Source: Microterricola gilva (GTDB taxonomy: Bacteria > Actinomycetota > Actinomycetes > Actinomycetales > Microbacteriaceae). From it: DNA of 64,000 nucleotides. Location: positions 2,108,001 to 2,172,000 of the forward strand of contig NZ_SHLC01000001.1 of NCBI RefSeq assembly GCF_004217495.1. The letters run 5' to 3'. Under the pieces are notes generated by a model. That model worked only from the letters and a program-made list of their open reading frames with translations. It was not told the origin of the DNA and ran no database searches. Every line of letters begins with the position of its first letter. The stretch's first letter is position 1. Below are positions 29,049 through 41,671 of the stretch, one piece after another. A program made the translations under genes and the position numbers.

Positions 29049-29264
29049 CTAGTGGCCTTGCGTTCGCGGGGCGTCGCCGCCCTCGAGTCGGTCGCGCATC
29101 TCATCGTGCAGCTGCACATAGGCGTCTGCACGCTGCGCCAGCGGCTGGTCTTCGATCACACGCAGGCGCGGGAGCAGGGCGTCATCGGCTGAAGCGCCCG
29201 CTCCGTTCGCCGCGTCGTGTCGTTCGGCGTGGTGCTCGCCCGAGTGCTCGTCGTGTGTGCTCAC
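29049..29264 (-). CDS. Small hypothetical protein between the HAD hydrolase and tlyA
   Basis: The 71-residue protein has a His/Glu/Ala-rich N-terminus and an amphipathic C-terminal half (LPRLRVIEDQPLAQRADAYV, then QLHDEMRDRLEG). It starts at GTG 29264, overlapping the HAD stop by 4 bp, and ends immediately before tlyA, so it is translationally coupled on both sides. A comparable small ORF sits here in M. tuberculosis (Rv1693). The conserved position suggests a real gene; function unknown. Confidence 0.8.
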   Translation of the reverse strand: MSTHDEHSGEHHAERHDAANGAGASADDALLPRLRVIEDQPLAQRADAYVQLHDEMRDRLEGGDAPRTQGH

Positions 29265-30361
29265 ACAGCCACGTTACCGCCGACGACCGACACGGGCGCC
29301 GAGGCGCTCCCATCGGTGGCAGCGGCATCCGTGTACAGCGATTCCGGAACGTTGAGCCCGTAGATCGCACGGCCCGAGTTCCAGATCAGGGCGCATGCCG
29401 CGCGGAGCAGGTCGATCCCGCCGTCGCCGGACTTCACGATCTGCACGTCGTTGGCGCGGAGGCGCACGACGGCGCCATTGACGCTCGCCTGGCTGCCATC
29501 GGCCGAGAGCACGGTCTCCGGGTACGGTTCGTGCAGCTGGCGGAGGTCGTTCAGCAGGTAGCGCGGCCGCATGTCGGCACCGGCCGCCAGTGCCTGCTTG
29601 GCCTTGTCGATACCGGTGAGAACGAGCACGGAATCGATTCCTGCCCTGTTCGCCCCGAGGATGTCGGTGTCGAGGCGATCCCCGATGAAGAGCGCCTTGT
29701 GCGCGCCGAAACGCGCCTGGGCGACCTCGAAGATCGGCACCTCCGGCTTGCCGGCGACGAGGGGCAGGCGCCCGACGGCGGTGTGCACGGCGGAGACGAG
29801 CGTGCCGTTGCCCGGTGCGATGCCGCGCGCGACGGGGATCGTCCAGTCGGTGTTGGTCGCCACCCAGGGGATGTCGGCCCCCGGACCGGTCGGCGCGAGC
29901 GCGAATGCGGCCTCGGCGAGCTGGGCCCAACCGATCTCGGGGGTGAAACCCTGCACGACGGCATCCGGGAGATCGTCGGCCGAGCGCGTGACGCGGTATC
30001 CGGCCTTCTCCACCTCGACGATGAGCCCATCGCCGCCGATGACGAGCACCAACGCGCCAGGCTCGATGAGCCCGGAGAGCAGACGCATGGCCGCCTGCGG
30101 CGAGGTCACGACGTCGTCCGGCTGCACGGTCAGACCGAGTTCGCTGAGGTGCTCCGCGACGGAGCGGTCAGAACGCGAGGCGTTGTTCGTGATGTAGCCG
30201 ACCCTCGCGGATCCGCTTGCCCGGTTCAGGCTCTCCACCGCGTGCGGAATCGCGTGCGGGCCGGCGTAGACGACACCGTCGAGGTCGGCGAGGAGCACGT
30301 CGACGCCGTCGAGAGGGGTAGCGGATGCCACCGGCTTAGGCTTCCGGCTGAACAGCGCCAT
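29261..30361 (-). CDS. HAD-superfamily class IIA hydrolase (NagD/PGP-like phosphatase)
   Basis: The 366-residue protein has motif I LLADLDGVVYAG (nucleophile Asp and DxDG), motif II ITNNASRS, a class IIA cap region, and motif III/IV FIGDRLDTDILGANRAG. It should dephosphorylate a small sugar- or glycerol-phosphate. About 90 C-terminal residues follow the HAD domain (ASVNGAVVRLRANDVQIVKS), an extension typical of the actinobacterial branch and of unknown role. Its start lies 26 bp inside the preceding TPR gene. Confidence 0.88.
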   Translation of the reverse strand: MALFSRKPKPVASATPLDGVDVLLADLDGVVYAGPHAIPHAVESLNRASGSARVGYITNNASRSDRSVAEHLSELGLTVQPDDVVTSPQAAMRLLSGLIEPGALVLVIGGDGLIVEVEKAGYRVTRSADDLPDAVVQGFTPEIGWAQLAEAAFALAPTGPGADIPWVATNTDWTIPVARGIAPGNGTLVSAVHTAVGRLPLVAGKPEVPIFEVAQARFGAHKALFIGDRLDTDILGANRAGIDSVLVLTGIDKAKQALAAGADMRPRYLLNDLRQLHEPYPETVLSADGSQASVNGAVVRLRANDVQIVKSGDGGIDLLRAACALIWNSGRAIYGLNVPESLYTDAAATDGSASAPVSVVGGNVAV

Positions 30362-32447
30362 CGTCCACCAGCTCGGCCTTCGCCTTCTTCACGGCCTTCT
30401 TCGGAACCGCCGCGGCGGGCTTCTCGGCCTTGGCGGCCTTGTCGGCTTTCGCGGGCTTCTCGGGCTTCTCGGCCTTCTCAACCTTGACAGCTTTCGCAGC
30501 CTTGGCCGGCTTCTCCGCGGTGGCGGCCTTGGCGGCCTTCACGGGCTTGTCGGCTTTGGCAGACTTGGCCGGCTTCTCTGCCTTCTCTGCCTTCTCTGCC
30601 TTGGGCACCTTGACGGCCTTCGCGGCCTTCTTCGGCGCCTCCTCGGCCGGAGCCACGGTGTCAGTCACGTCGGTGGCGTCGGCCGGCGCGGGCTCGGCGG
30701 CCGGTGCGGCGTCATCCGACGCCACGTCGCTGCTGTCGTCGTTCTCGAGCACGTTGCCCTCGAGCACGTTGCCCTCTGCGAAGTTCTCGTCACCGAGGTC
30801 GATGAAGTCGTAGTCCTCCTCGTACACCGAGATGGTCTCGTCGCCGTCCTCGCCGTACGCTGCGCCCAGCGCTGCTGCTGCACGGTTGGCGCGGGCGCGC
30901 CACTCGGCGGCGTCGGCTGCACGGCCGAGCTCCTCGAGCACCTCGGCGTATGCGGCGAAGAGCGGAGGGCTGTAGCTGAACGCCGTGTTCGGGTTCAGCT
31001 GCGGGATCTCCAGCTCCACGAGTGCGAGTTCGGGCTGCTCGAGGTCGAGGCGTGCACCGGACATCGCGATGGCCAGTTCGGCCTGCACAGAGTCCGGCAG
31101 CGTACTGCGGTCGATGCTGCGGCCGAGCTCAAGTGCACGGTCGGGGCGCCCGACGCCGCGCTCACTGTCCACCATGAGTGCGATCTGGTCGTTCTTGCCT
31201 GAGATCCGGCGGTAGGTGCGCAGCTCGCGGAGGGCAAGGGCGAAGTCGCCGGTCGCGTATGCGGTCACGGCGAGCGTCTCCCGCACGATAGCGATACGTC
31301 CGGCACGGCGCGCGGCCGACGTCACGTGACGGTGCGCCAGTTCGGGGTCTTCGTCGATCAGACGAGCCGCCATCGCGAGGTGCTTGGCAACCCACTCGGC
31401 GTTGTCCTTGGTGAGCGTCTTCAGCTCATTGCGGGCAAGGCGGTCGAGGTCGGAACTCGAGACGTCGTCGGGGAGCTCCGGGTCGTCGTGACGCGGGCGC
31501 ACCATGCGCAGCTCGTGCTGGCGGCGCTGCTCCTCGGTCATCTCCTCGTTGTAACGTGCCTCGCGCTCGGCCTCACGGTCGTTGCGGGCCGGAGCACCAT
31601 CGCGGGTCCACAGCTTGTCGCCACCGGCACGCGGGGGTCGACGGTCGCCGTCGCGCGGCGGGCGGCGGTCTCCACCGTCGCGGTTCTCCCACGGCTTGCG
31701 GTCGCCTGAGCCGGCAGGGCGACGGTCGCCGGAGGTCGAGCCTCCGCGGTTCTCCCAGGGCTTGCGCTCACCGTCACGCGGCGGGCGGCGGTCTCCACCG
31801 TCACGGTTCTCCCACGGCTTGCGGTCCCCGGACGCCGGACGGCGGTCTCCACCGTCGCGGTTCTCCCACGGCTTCCGCTCGCCATCGCGGGGCGGACGGC
31901 CACCGGAGGACGAGCCTCCGCGGTTCTCCCAGGGCTTGCGCTCACCGTCACGCGGCGGGCGGCGGTCTCCACCGTCACGGTTCTCCCACGGCTTGCGGTC
32001 CCCGGACGCCGGACGGCGGTCTCCGCCATCGCGGTTCTCCCACGGCTTCCGCTCACCATCGCGGGGCGGACGGCCACCGGAGGACGAACCTCCGCGGTTC
32101 TCCCAGGGCTTGCGCTCACCATCGCGCGGCGGACGGCGGTCTCCACCGTCGCGGTTCTCCCACGGCTTCCGCTCACCGGAGCCGGCCGGACGGCCACCGG
32201 AGGACGAGCCTCCACGGTTCTCCCACGGCTTGCGGTCGCCAGAGCTGGCCTGGCGACGGTCGCCGCCGTCTCGGGCCTGTCGACGGTCCCCGCTCGGCGC
32301 GGAATCGCGCTTCTCCCACGGCTTGTGCGACGCACCATCGCGCTGCGACGACCGCGCGGAACCGCCTCGTGTCTCATTGCCTCGGGTGTCCCGCGAAGGA
32401 CGCTTCTCGCGCTCGGGTCCTTGACCCTGGGATGAAGAATCACTCAC
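30336..32447 (-). CDS. TPR-like protein with RGG/KPWENR repeat N-terminus and Lys/Ala-rich C-terminus
   Basis: The start is GTG 32445-32447 with ACAGGAA upstream, giving 703 residues. Residues about 1-290 are disordered and carry ten KPWENR units in two alternating forms, KPWENRDGGDRRPPRDGE and KPWENRGGSSSGGRPPRDGE. A helical, TPR-like domain follows from MTEEQRRQHELRMVRP to about residue 560, with repeats such as ALELGRSIDRSTLPDSV. The C-terminus is acidic and then histone-H1-like (AKAVKVPKAEKAEKAEK and similar). The context matches the M. tuberculosis Rv1691 TPR gene upstream of the HAD gene. The Arg/Gly/Lys-rich ends predict nucleic-acid binding, possibly phase separation; function unknown. 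Confidence 0.8.
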   Translation of the reverse strand: MSDSSSQGQGPEREKRPSRDTRGNETRGGSARSSQRDGASHKPWEKRDSAPSGDRRQARDGGDRRQASSGDRKPWENRGGSSSGGRPAGSGERKPWENRDGGDRRPPRDGERKPWENRGGSSSGGRPPRDGERKPWENRDGGDRRPASGDRKPWENRDGGDRRPPRDGERKPWENRGGSSSGGRPPRDGERKPWENRDGGDRRPASGDRKPWENRDGGDRRPPRDGERKPWENRGGSTSGDRRPAGSGDRKPWENRDGGDRRPPRDGDRRPPRAGGDKLWTRDGAPARNDREAEREARYNEEMTEEQRRQHELRMVRPRHDDPELPDDVSSSDLDRLARNELKTLTKDNAEWVAKHLAMAARLIDEDPELAHRHVTSAARRAGRIAIVRETLAVTAYATGDFALALRELRTYRRISGKNDQIALMVDSERGVGRPDRALELGRSIDRSTLPDSVQAELAIAMSGARLDLEQPELALVELEIPQLNPNTAFSYSPPLFAAYAEVLEELGRAADAAEWRARANRAAAALGAAYGEDGDETISVYEEDYDFIDLGDENFAEGNVLEGNVLENDDSSDVASDDAAPAAEPAPADATDVTDTVAPAEEAPKKAAKAVKVPKAEKAEKAEKPAKSAKADKPVKAAKAATAEKPAKAAKAVKVEKAEKPEKPAKADKAAKAEKPAAAVPKKAVKKAKAELVDDGAVQPEA

Positions 32448-32515
32448 GGTGCATTCCTGTTCTCTGTTAATGGGCGCTGCGAATCGCAGCCTCCCTAGGC
32501 AATTATGACTTAACG

Positions 32516-32548
32516 AAAAATGGCCACCCTGTGAGGGGTGGCCATTTT
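32516..32548 (-). terminator. Rho-independent terminator of the rRNA operon
   Basis: A perfect 13-bp stem (AAAATGGCCACCC with a 6-nt loop) is followed on the minus strand by a run of T. It lies 9 bp beyond the 5S 3' end. This is a textbook intrinsic terminator. Confidence 0.92.
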
Positions 32549-32557
32549 CCAAAGTAA

Positions 32558-32676
32558 GTCCGGCGGTGTCCTACTCTCCCACAGGGTCCCCCCTGCAGTA
32601 CCATCGGCGCAGAGAGTCTTAGCTTCCGGGTTCGGAATGTAACCGGGCGTTTCCCTCTCGCTATGGCCGCCGAAAC
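32558..32676 (-). rRNA. rrf: 5S ribosomal RNA
   Basis: The minus-strand transcript begins GTTTCGGCGGCCATAGCG and ends CACCGCCGGAC, whose ends pair in helix I. It includes the conserved CCGAACCCGGAAGCTAAG and GCGCCGATGGTACTGC segments. Length is about 119 nt, normal for actinobacteria. It is the third gene of the operon. Confidence 0.95.
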
Positions 32677-32747
32677 ACTATTGATGTATCAAAGTGAATC
32701 AAACAACCAACACACAAAAGTGTTGGTGTTTGGTTCTCGACCGTACA

Positions 32748-32780
32748 TCGAGAACCACATAGTGGACGCAAGCATTCTCA
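32748..32780 (-). other. 3' half of the 23S processing stem (23S-5S spacer)
   Basis: This spacer segment is complementary to 36061-36097 in the 16S-23S spacer over about 30 positions, with a few mismatches (shared core AGTGGACGC and GAGAAC). The pairing brackets 23S rRNA and would form the long stem cut by RNase III. Confidence 0.65.
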
Positions 32781-32834
32781 CGGACTCTCACCGTGCCACA
32801 CACACCAGCCTTACAACGATGTGTGTGTAATGAT

Positions 32835-35946
<3,112 letters not shown>

Positions 35947-36060
35947 ATCACATGAGTTTGAATCGATCTTTCGTTCAGAAAAATTGACCAATGATTAGTC
36001 GAACACCAACCGAAGCTGGTGTCCTAAAAATCTTTGTGATTGACATCCGAAGACATCAAT

Positions 36061-36097
36061 CTAAGATGCTCGCGTCCACTGTGTAGTTCTCAAAGTA
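36061..36097 (-). other. 16S-23S spacer with 5' half of the 23S processing stem; no spacer tRNAs
   Basis: The spacer (about 35947-36395, 449 bp) contains no tRNA-Ile or tRNA-Ala. Read on the minus strand, this part has TTTGAGAACTACACAGTGG, GACGCGAGCAT, which pairs with 32748-32780 across 23S. A related TTGAGAACTCAACAGCG lies in the 16S leader at about 38117-38136. The rest of the spacer holds no gene that I can support. Confidence 0.65.
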
Positions 36098-36391
36098 CGG
36101 GCGGTACTCCCCCAACACCTGCCGGCTTGCGCCTGTGCGGATGTTGACCGAAGTCCAGAAGGTCGTCCACGTCAAAACGTGACCCGGTCCTTCAGGACCC
36201 AACAGCGTGCATCCGCAACCCTCCCCAGGCCCCAGCGTTCCTTCCCCACAAGTGAGGCGTACTAACCGAAATCTGATTCGTGTTGCGGCAATGTCAATGT
36301 TCCACCCATGAGCGCCACCCGAGAACATTCGCCTCGGATATGGCTGGCACCTATGTGATCTCCCTGTATACAGAGGAGAGGTGCACGTGCT

Positions 36392-37925
<1,534 letters not shown>

Positions 37926-38196
37926 TGTTTATACGACTAACCAGCAAGCTGGCGTCACATTTTGCGCGTCGGCACCACCGGAATAGGCGGACACCTCAGC
38001 AAGTTTGAAACTGACAGAACAAATCATTACTGACTTGCTTTGTTGTTTAAATGTTTTCCAAAGGAATCTCCTACCTCACAAAGAGGTACGAGGTTTTTGG
38101 CATTTGACATTGTGCACGCTGTTGAGTTCTCAAGGATCGGATGCACCCGGATTCTTGCCGCTTTACTCGCGGCTGCCGCTCCGAGGCAACTTCTCT

Positions 38197-38263
38197 AACT
38201 TACCAGATCAACCGGCCCCCGCAAAACCGGGCGAATCATACACTGCTGGCGTGAAACCAGCAA
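38197..38263 (-). promoter_or_regulatory. Tandem promoters of the rRNA operon
   Basis: On the minus strand, P1 has TTGCTG (38258-38263), a 17-bp spacer and TATGAT (38235-38240). P2 has TTTTGC (38221-38226), an 18-bp spacer and TAAGTT (38197-38202). Both lie 270-340 bp upstream of 16S, followed by a leader with TTGAGAACTCAACAGCG, a likely antitermination or processing element. P1 is close to the consensus; P2 is weaker. Confidence 0.65.
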
Positions 38264-38566
38264 GAGCGACTCAAACTCGGTGACGAGGAGTTGAACAGGC
38301 AAGAAGCAATCTTAGGCATGAAACCAGCCGGACGCAAATGCGTCAGAGCCGGTTGTGTGGCCAAGATCGATGTCCCGCTTGAGGCCGGCAGCTGAACCAG
38401 CTGGCCGCACCTGTGGGGTGACAAGAGATGACATTACGCGGGGATCCCCGCACCTCGCAAAACGACAATCACGCCGGGCGTGTCGCGAAGCGACACGAAA
38501 GGCGGCAGCCCCCACCAAGGCAAACCCAGGAACCGCCACCGATGCTGGTCCGGTTACAACAAGAGA
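38264..38566. other. Gene-free region upstream of the rRNA operon
   Basis: No supportable gene. It contains a perfect 8-bp hairpin with a GAA loop (CGTGTCGC at 38479-38486 and GCGACACG at 38490-38497) and several GC-rich inverted motifs. It may carry upstream regulatory sequence for the rRNA promoters. Confidence 0.4.
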
Positions 38567-38773
38567 CCCCGGCCGGGCGAATGCTCAGACCGGGGCCTTG
38601 ATCAGATAGGCGGTTTCGACAAGCTCAACCAGGGTTCAACCAACGAAGGGCGGGCCCAACCAACGAAGGGCGGGCTCAACCAACGAGGGGCGGGCTCAAC
38701 CAACGAGGAAAGCGAGCCGGTCATACGACGAAGGCCCCGGCCGAGCAGATGCTCAGACCGGGGCCTTGATCAG
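38567..38773. repeat. Duplicated hairpin element flanking a 20-bp tandem repeat
   Basis: A 25-bp sequence beginning ATGCTCAGACCGGGG occurs identically at 38581-38605 and 38749-38773; in each copy it forms the right half of a CCCCGG...CCGGGG hairpin. Between the copies lie about 3.6 tandem units of CAACCAACGAAGGGCGGGCT (38637-38709), following a TTCGACAAGCTCAACC element. The second hairpin directly follows tyrS. The block looks like a repeatedly duplicated intergenic element. Confidence 0.7.
38731..38767 (-). terminator. Terminator of tyrS
   Basis: AAGGCCCCGG and CCGGGGCCTT form a perfect 10-bp stem with a 17-nt loop, starting 62 bp after the tyrS stop on the minus strand. TT ends the stem but the following U-run is poor. 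Confidence 0.6.
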
Positions 38774-38828
38774 TACGGGGGTTTCGACTAGCTCAACCAA
38801 CGGGAGTTGGTCGATCCCCCGGTGGTGC

Positions 38829-40130
38829 TTACTCGACGAAGATGCCGGCGAGCGTCTTCTTGCCGCGACGCAGCACGGCGACTCCGGCGTCCAGCACGAA
38901 GCCCGAGATCGTGGCGGCGTCATCGGTGATCTTGATGTTGTTCACCGACACCCCGCCCTGACCGATCGCGCGGCGGGCCTCACTCAGGCTGGCGCAGAGA
39001 CCGGTGTCGACGAGGAGCTGGGCGATGCCGGCATCCGGTGCGGTCGTCGTGTTGGGCAGCTCGCGCAGTGCGGCCTCAAGCGTGACGGCGTCCAGTGCGG
39101 TCAGGTCGCCCTGGCCGAAGAGTGCCTCGGTCGCCGCGATCGCGTTGGCCGTTGCCTCCGCGCCGTGGACGAGCTTGGTCACCTCGAGCGCCAGGGTGCG
39201 CTGAGCCTCGCGCCGGAACGGTTCGGCCGCGACGGCCGCCTCGAGGCGCTCGATCTCGGCCCGCTCCAGGAACGTGAAGATCTTGAGACGGGCGACCACA
39301 TCGGCGTCATCGGTGTTCAGCCAGAACTGGTAGAAGGCGTAGGGGCTGGTCAGCGTGGAGTCGAGCCACACCGCGTTGCCCTCACTCTTGCCGAACTTGG
39401 TGCCATCGCTGTTGGTGATGAGCGGCGTGCCGATGGCGTGGACGCTCGTGCCCTCCGTGCGACGGATGAGGTCGGTGCCACTGGTGAGGTTGCCCCACTG
39501 GTCGCTTCCGCCGGTCTGCAGCACGCAGTCGTACTGGCGGTACAGCTCGAGGTAGTCGAGTCCCTGCAGGATCTGGTAGCTGAACTCGGTGTAGCTGATG
39601 CCGGCGTCGGAGTTGAGACGCGCGGCGACGGCATCCTTCTTGAGCATCGTGCCGACACGGTAGTGCTTGCCGACCTCACGCAGGAAGTCGATGGCGGACA
39701 GCGGCGCCGTCCAGTCCAGGTTGTTCACGAGCGTCATCGCGTTCTCGCCATCACGGCTGAGGAAGCGGCTGACCTGGGCCTGGAGGTAACCGACCCACTC
39801 GAGCACGGTGTCCTTGGTGTTCAGCGTGCGCTCGGCGGTCGGGCGCGGGTCGCCGATCAGACCGGTGGAACCGCCGACGAGGCCGAGCGGCCGGTGGCCG
39901 GCGAGCTGGAGACGGCGCATGAGCAGAAGCTGGACAAGGTTGCCGAGATGCAAGCTGGGTGCTGTCGGGTCGAACCCGCAGTAATACGTGATCGGCTCCC
40001 CCGCCAGAAGCTCTTTGAGCTCACCGGCATCGGTGGAAACGTGCACGAGGCCGCGCCACTGGATCTCCTCCCAAACATCGGGGAAGGACGGATCGTTGCG
40101 CTGGGCATTGAGGATTACTGGGTCAGACAC
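38829..40130 (-). CDS. tyrS: Tyrosyl-tRNA synthetase
   Basis: The enzyme has 433 residues from GTG 40128-40130. The class I Rossmann core has YCGFDPTAPSLHLGNLVQLLL (HIGH-like HLGN), the Tyr-binding YTEFSYQILQGLDYLELY, GGSDQWGNLTSG, and KFGKSEGNAVWLD as the KMSKS equivalent. The C-terminus is an S4-like RNA-binding domain (GLCASLSEARRAIGQGGVSVNN). Length fits bacterial TyrRS. A GATACT hexamer 9 nt before the GTG and no clear ribosome binding site suggest a very short or absent leader. In M. tuberculosis, tyrS also lies next to mpg and the TPR-HAD-tlyA cluster. Confidence 0.96.
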   Translation of the reverse strand: MSDPVILNAQRNDPSFPDVWEEIQWRGLVHVSTDAGELKELLAGEPITYYCGFDPTAPSLHLGNLVQLLLMRRLQLAGHRPLGLVGGSTGLIGDPRPTAERTLNTKDTVLEWVGYLQAQVSRFLSRDGENAMTLVNNLDWTAPLSAIDFLREVGKHYRVGTMLKKDAVAARLNSDAGISYTEFSYQILQGLDYLELYRQYDCVLQTGGSDQWGNLTSGTDLIRRTEGTSVHAIGTPLITNSDGTKFGKSEGNAVWLDSTLTSPYAFYQFWLNTDDADVVARLKIFTFLERAEIERLEAAVAAEPFRREAQRTLALEVTKLVHGAEATANAIAATEALFGQGDLTALDAVTLEAALRELPNTTTAPDAGIAQLLVDTGLCASLSEARRAIGQGGVSVNNIKITDDAATISGFVLDAGVAVLRRGKKTLAGIFVE

Positions 40131-40261
40131 GCCGTCCAGAGTATCAGCGGGCGGGCGGGGTGATCGCCCACACAAGGCTGCAGGCCTTTGTCATCACGAA
40201 ATAAGGATTGAGGCTTTATTGATGGGTGGTTAAGTGTGTAGCCTGAACTCGGAGGTACAGC

Positions 40262-40876
40262 ATGTTCGTCATCACCGCCGACCAGATCGGGAGCCGCACG
40301 CGTGCGGACATCACCGCGCAGACACTCGAGGCCCTGGAACGCCGGCACGGCTCGAGCCTCTCGTTGCCACCCGACCGGAACGCCGGCGACGAGATACAGC
40401 TCCTCGGCACGGATGCCGCCACGATGCTCGACATCGTGCTCGAACTCACCCGAGGCGATGCCTGGAGCGTCGGTCTCGGCGTCGGGCCGATCGGGCGCCC
40501 GCTGCCCGCGGCGACGCGAGAGGCCTCCGGCCCGGCGTTCTACGCCGCACGAGACGCGGTGAACCGCGCGAAGAAGCGCAGCACCCGCTTCGCGGTGCAC
40601 CGCCAGGCGAGCGCGGACGCGGGCAGCGAGATCGCCACGGCCGAGGAGGCGCTCATCGACCTGGCGTTGGCGCTGCGCCAGCGCCGGACCGGGCCAGGCT
40701 GGGAGCTCTACGATCTCGTGGCCGACGGCCTGAGCTACAAGGAGGCCGCCGAGCACCTCGGCATCAGCGCGCCTGCGGCGAGTTCCCGGGCGAAGGCCGC
40801 GCAGCTCAGCATTGAGTTCGATGCGGTGCCTGCACTCGTAGGATTGCTGGCAGGAATCGATCGGAGTACACAGTGA
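40262..40876 (+). CDS. SatD-like protein with C-terminal helix-turn-helix
   Basis: The 204-residue protein starts at ATG 40262 after a strong CGGAGG site. The N-terminal half resembles SatD-family proteins (MFVITADQIGSRTRADITA, then NAGDEIQLLGTDAATMLDIV, LGVGPIGRPLP). The C-terminal part has a sigma-like helix-turn-helix (LVADGLSYKEAAEHLGISAPAASSRAK). SatD was named from a streptococcal acid-tolerance locus; its biochemical role is unknown. It overlaps the membrane-protein gene that follows, so the two probably act together. Confidence 0.72.
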   Translation: MFVITADQIGSRTRADITAQTLEALERRHGSSLSLPPDRNAGDEIQLLGTDAATMLDIVLELTRGDAWSVGLGVGPIGRPLPAATREASGPAFYAARDAVNRAKKRSTRFAVHRQASADAGSEIATAEEALIDLALALRQRRTGPGWELYDLVADGLSYKEAAEHLGISAPAASSRAKAAQLSIEFDAVPALVGLLAGIDRSTQ

Positions 40877-41607
40877 TGTTTTGGCCCCACCTCGCCTTCG
40901 ACGTTCTGCCCATCCTGTTCTGGGTGTTCCTCATCGCCCTGCTCGGCACGGGTGTGGCCTTCGCGCTCCTGGCCTCCCGGCGCAAACTCCCGTACGCCAT
41001 CTGGGTCGCGGGTGGGGCTCTCGTGCTGGCGCTGATGCTGACCCTGAGCGCCACGACCTCGTTCTGGTCGGCGGCGTGGGATCCGGCTGGTGGTCCGACC
41101 GCTGCGATCATCGCCGTGTTGGGTGGGGCGCTTGCCGTCTTCGGCGGCGGCCCCATCGCCCAACTCGCGCTGAACCTCGCGACCCGCGGTTCGGTGACGC
41201 CTGGCACGCACGGCGGCATCCTCGTCAGCGCTGCGGCCGAGGCACAGGGCGCACCGCTGAGAGGCGCTTCGGCGCGGGCGAACGCGGCCGCCTCCGGCGC
41301 CGCTGCCTCCGACATCACCGCCACCACCGACACCGCTGACGCCACCGCCCCCGAAACCGCCGCCGCGGGTACCCACGAGGTGTTGCGTGGCGGGGCCGCG
41401 ATCGGCGTGCTCGAACGGCTCTGTGTTGTGCTGGGAATCGTCGCGGGTTTCCCTGAGGCACTCGCCATCATCGTCGCGGTCAAGGGGCTCGGACGGTTCA
41501 CCGAGCTCGCCGCCGCAGAGGCGCGGGAGAGATTCATCATCGGCACGCTGGCCAGCCTGCTCTGGGCCAGCGCCTGCGCGGTGCTCGTGCGACTGGCCCT
41601 CGGCTAG
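40873..41607 (+). CDS. Integral membrane protein coupled to the SatD-like gene
   Basis: The 244-residue protein has about five predicted helices, three in residues 8-100, then an Ala/Thr-rich linker (ASDITATTDTADATAPETAA), and two at the C-terminus. The segment RGGAAIGVLERLCVVLGIVAG, then GFPEALAIIVAVKGLGRFTE is the most distinctive part and recurs in membrane proteins paired with SatD-like genes. The start is GTG 40873 or ATG 40876, overlapping the previous stop. Its last 30 bp, including the stop, are tandemly triplicated. Function unknown. Confidence 0.72.
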   Translation: MMFWPHLAFDVLPILFWVFLIALLGTGVAFALLASRRKLPYAIWVAGGALVLALMLTLSATTSFWSAAWDPAGGPTAAIIAVLGGALAVFGGGPIAQLALNLATRGSVTPGTHGGILVSAAAEAQGAPLRGASARANAAASGAAASDITATTDTADATAPETAAAGTHEVLRGGAAIGVLERLCVVLGIVAGFPEALAIIVAVKGLGRFTELAAAEARERFIIGTLASLLWASACAVLVRLALG

Positions 41608-41671
41608 GGCGTGCTCGTGAGACTGCCCCTCGGCTAGGGCGGTGCTCGTGCGACTGGCCCTCGGCTAGGGT
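41581..41671. repeat. Three tandem copies of the membrane-protein gene's 3' end
   Basis: A unit of about 30 bp beginning GTGCTCGTGCGACTGGCCCT and including the TAG stop occurs at 41581-41610, 41611-41640 (two substitutions) and 41642-41671. The first copy encodes the C-terminus of the plus-strand gene. The third reaches the stop codon of the convergent mpg gene at 41665. Confidence 0.85.

Noticed and set aside
31640-32260. Regularly spaced DNA repeats suggestive of a CRISPR array
   Set aside because: The units stay in frame and encode KPWENR protein repeats; there are no unique spacers, leader or cas genes.
38637-38709. Tandem 20-bp units considered as a CRISPR or iteron array
   Set aside because: Units are directly adjacent without spacers, and no replication initiator or cas gene is nearby.
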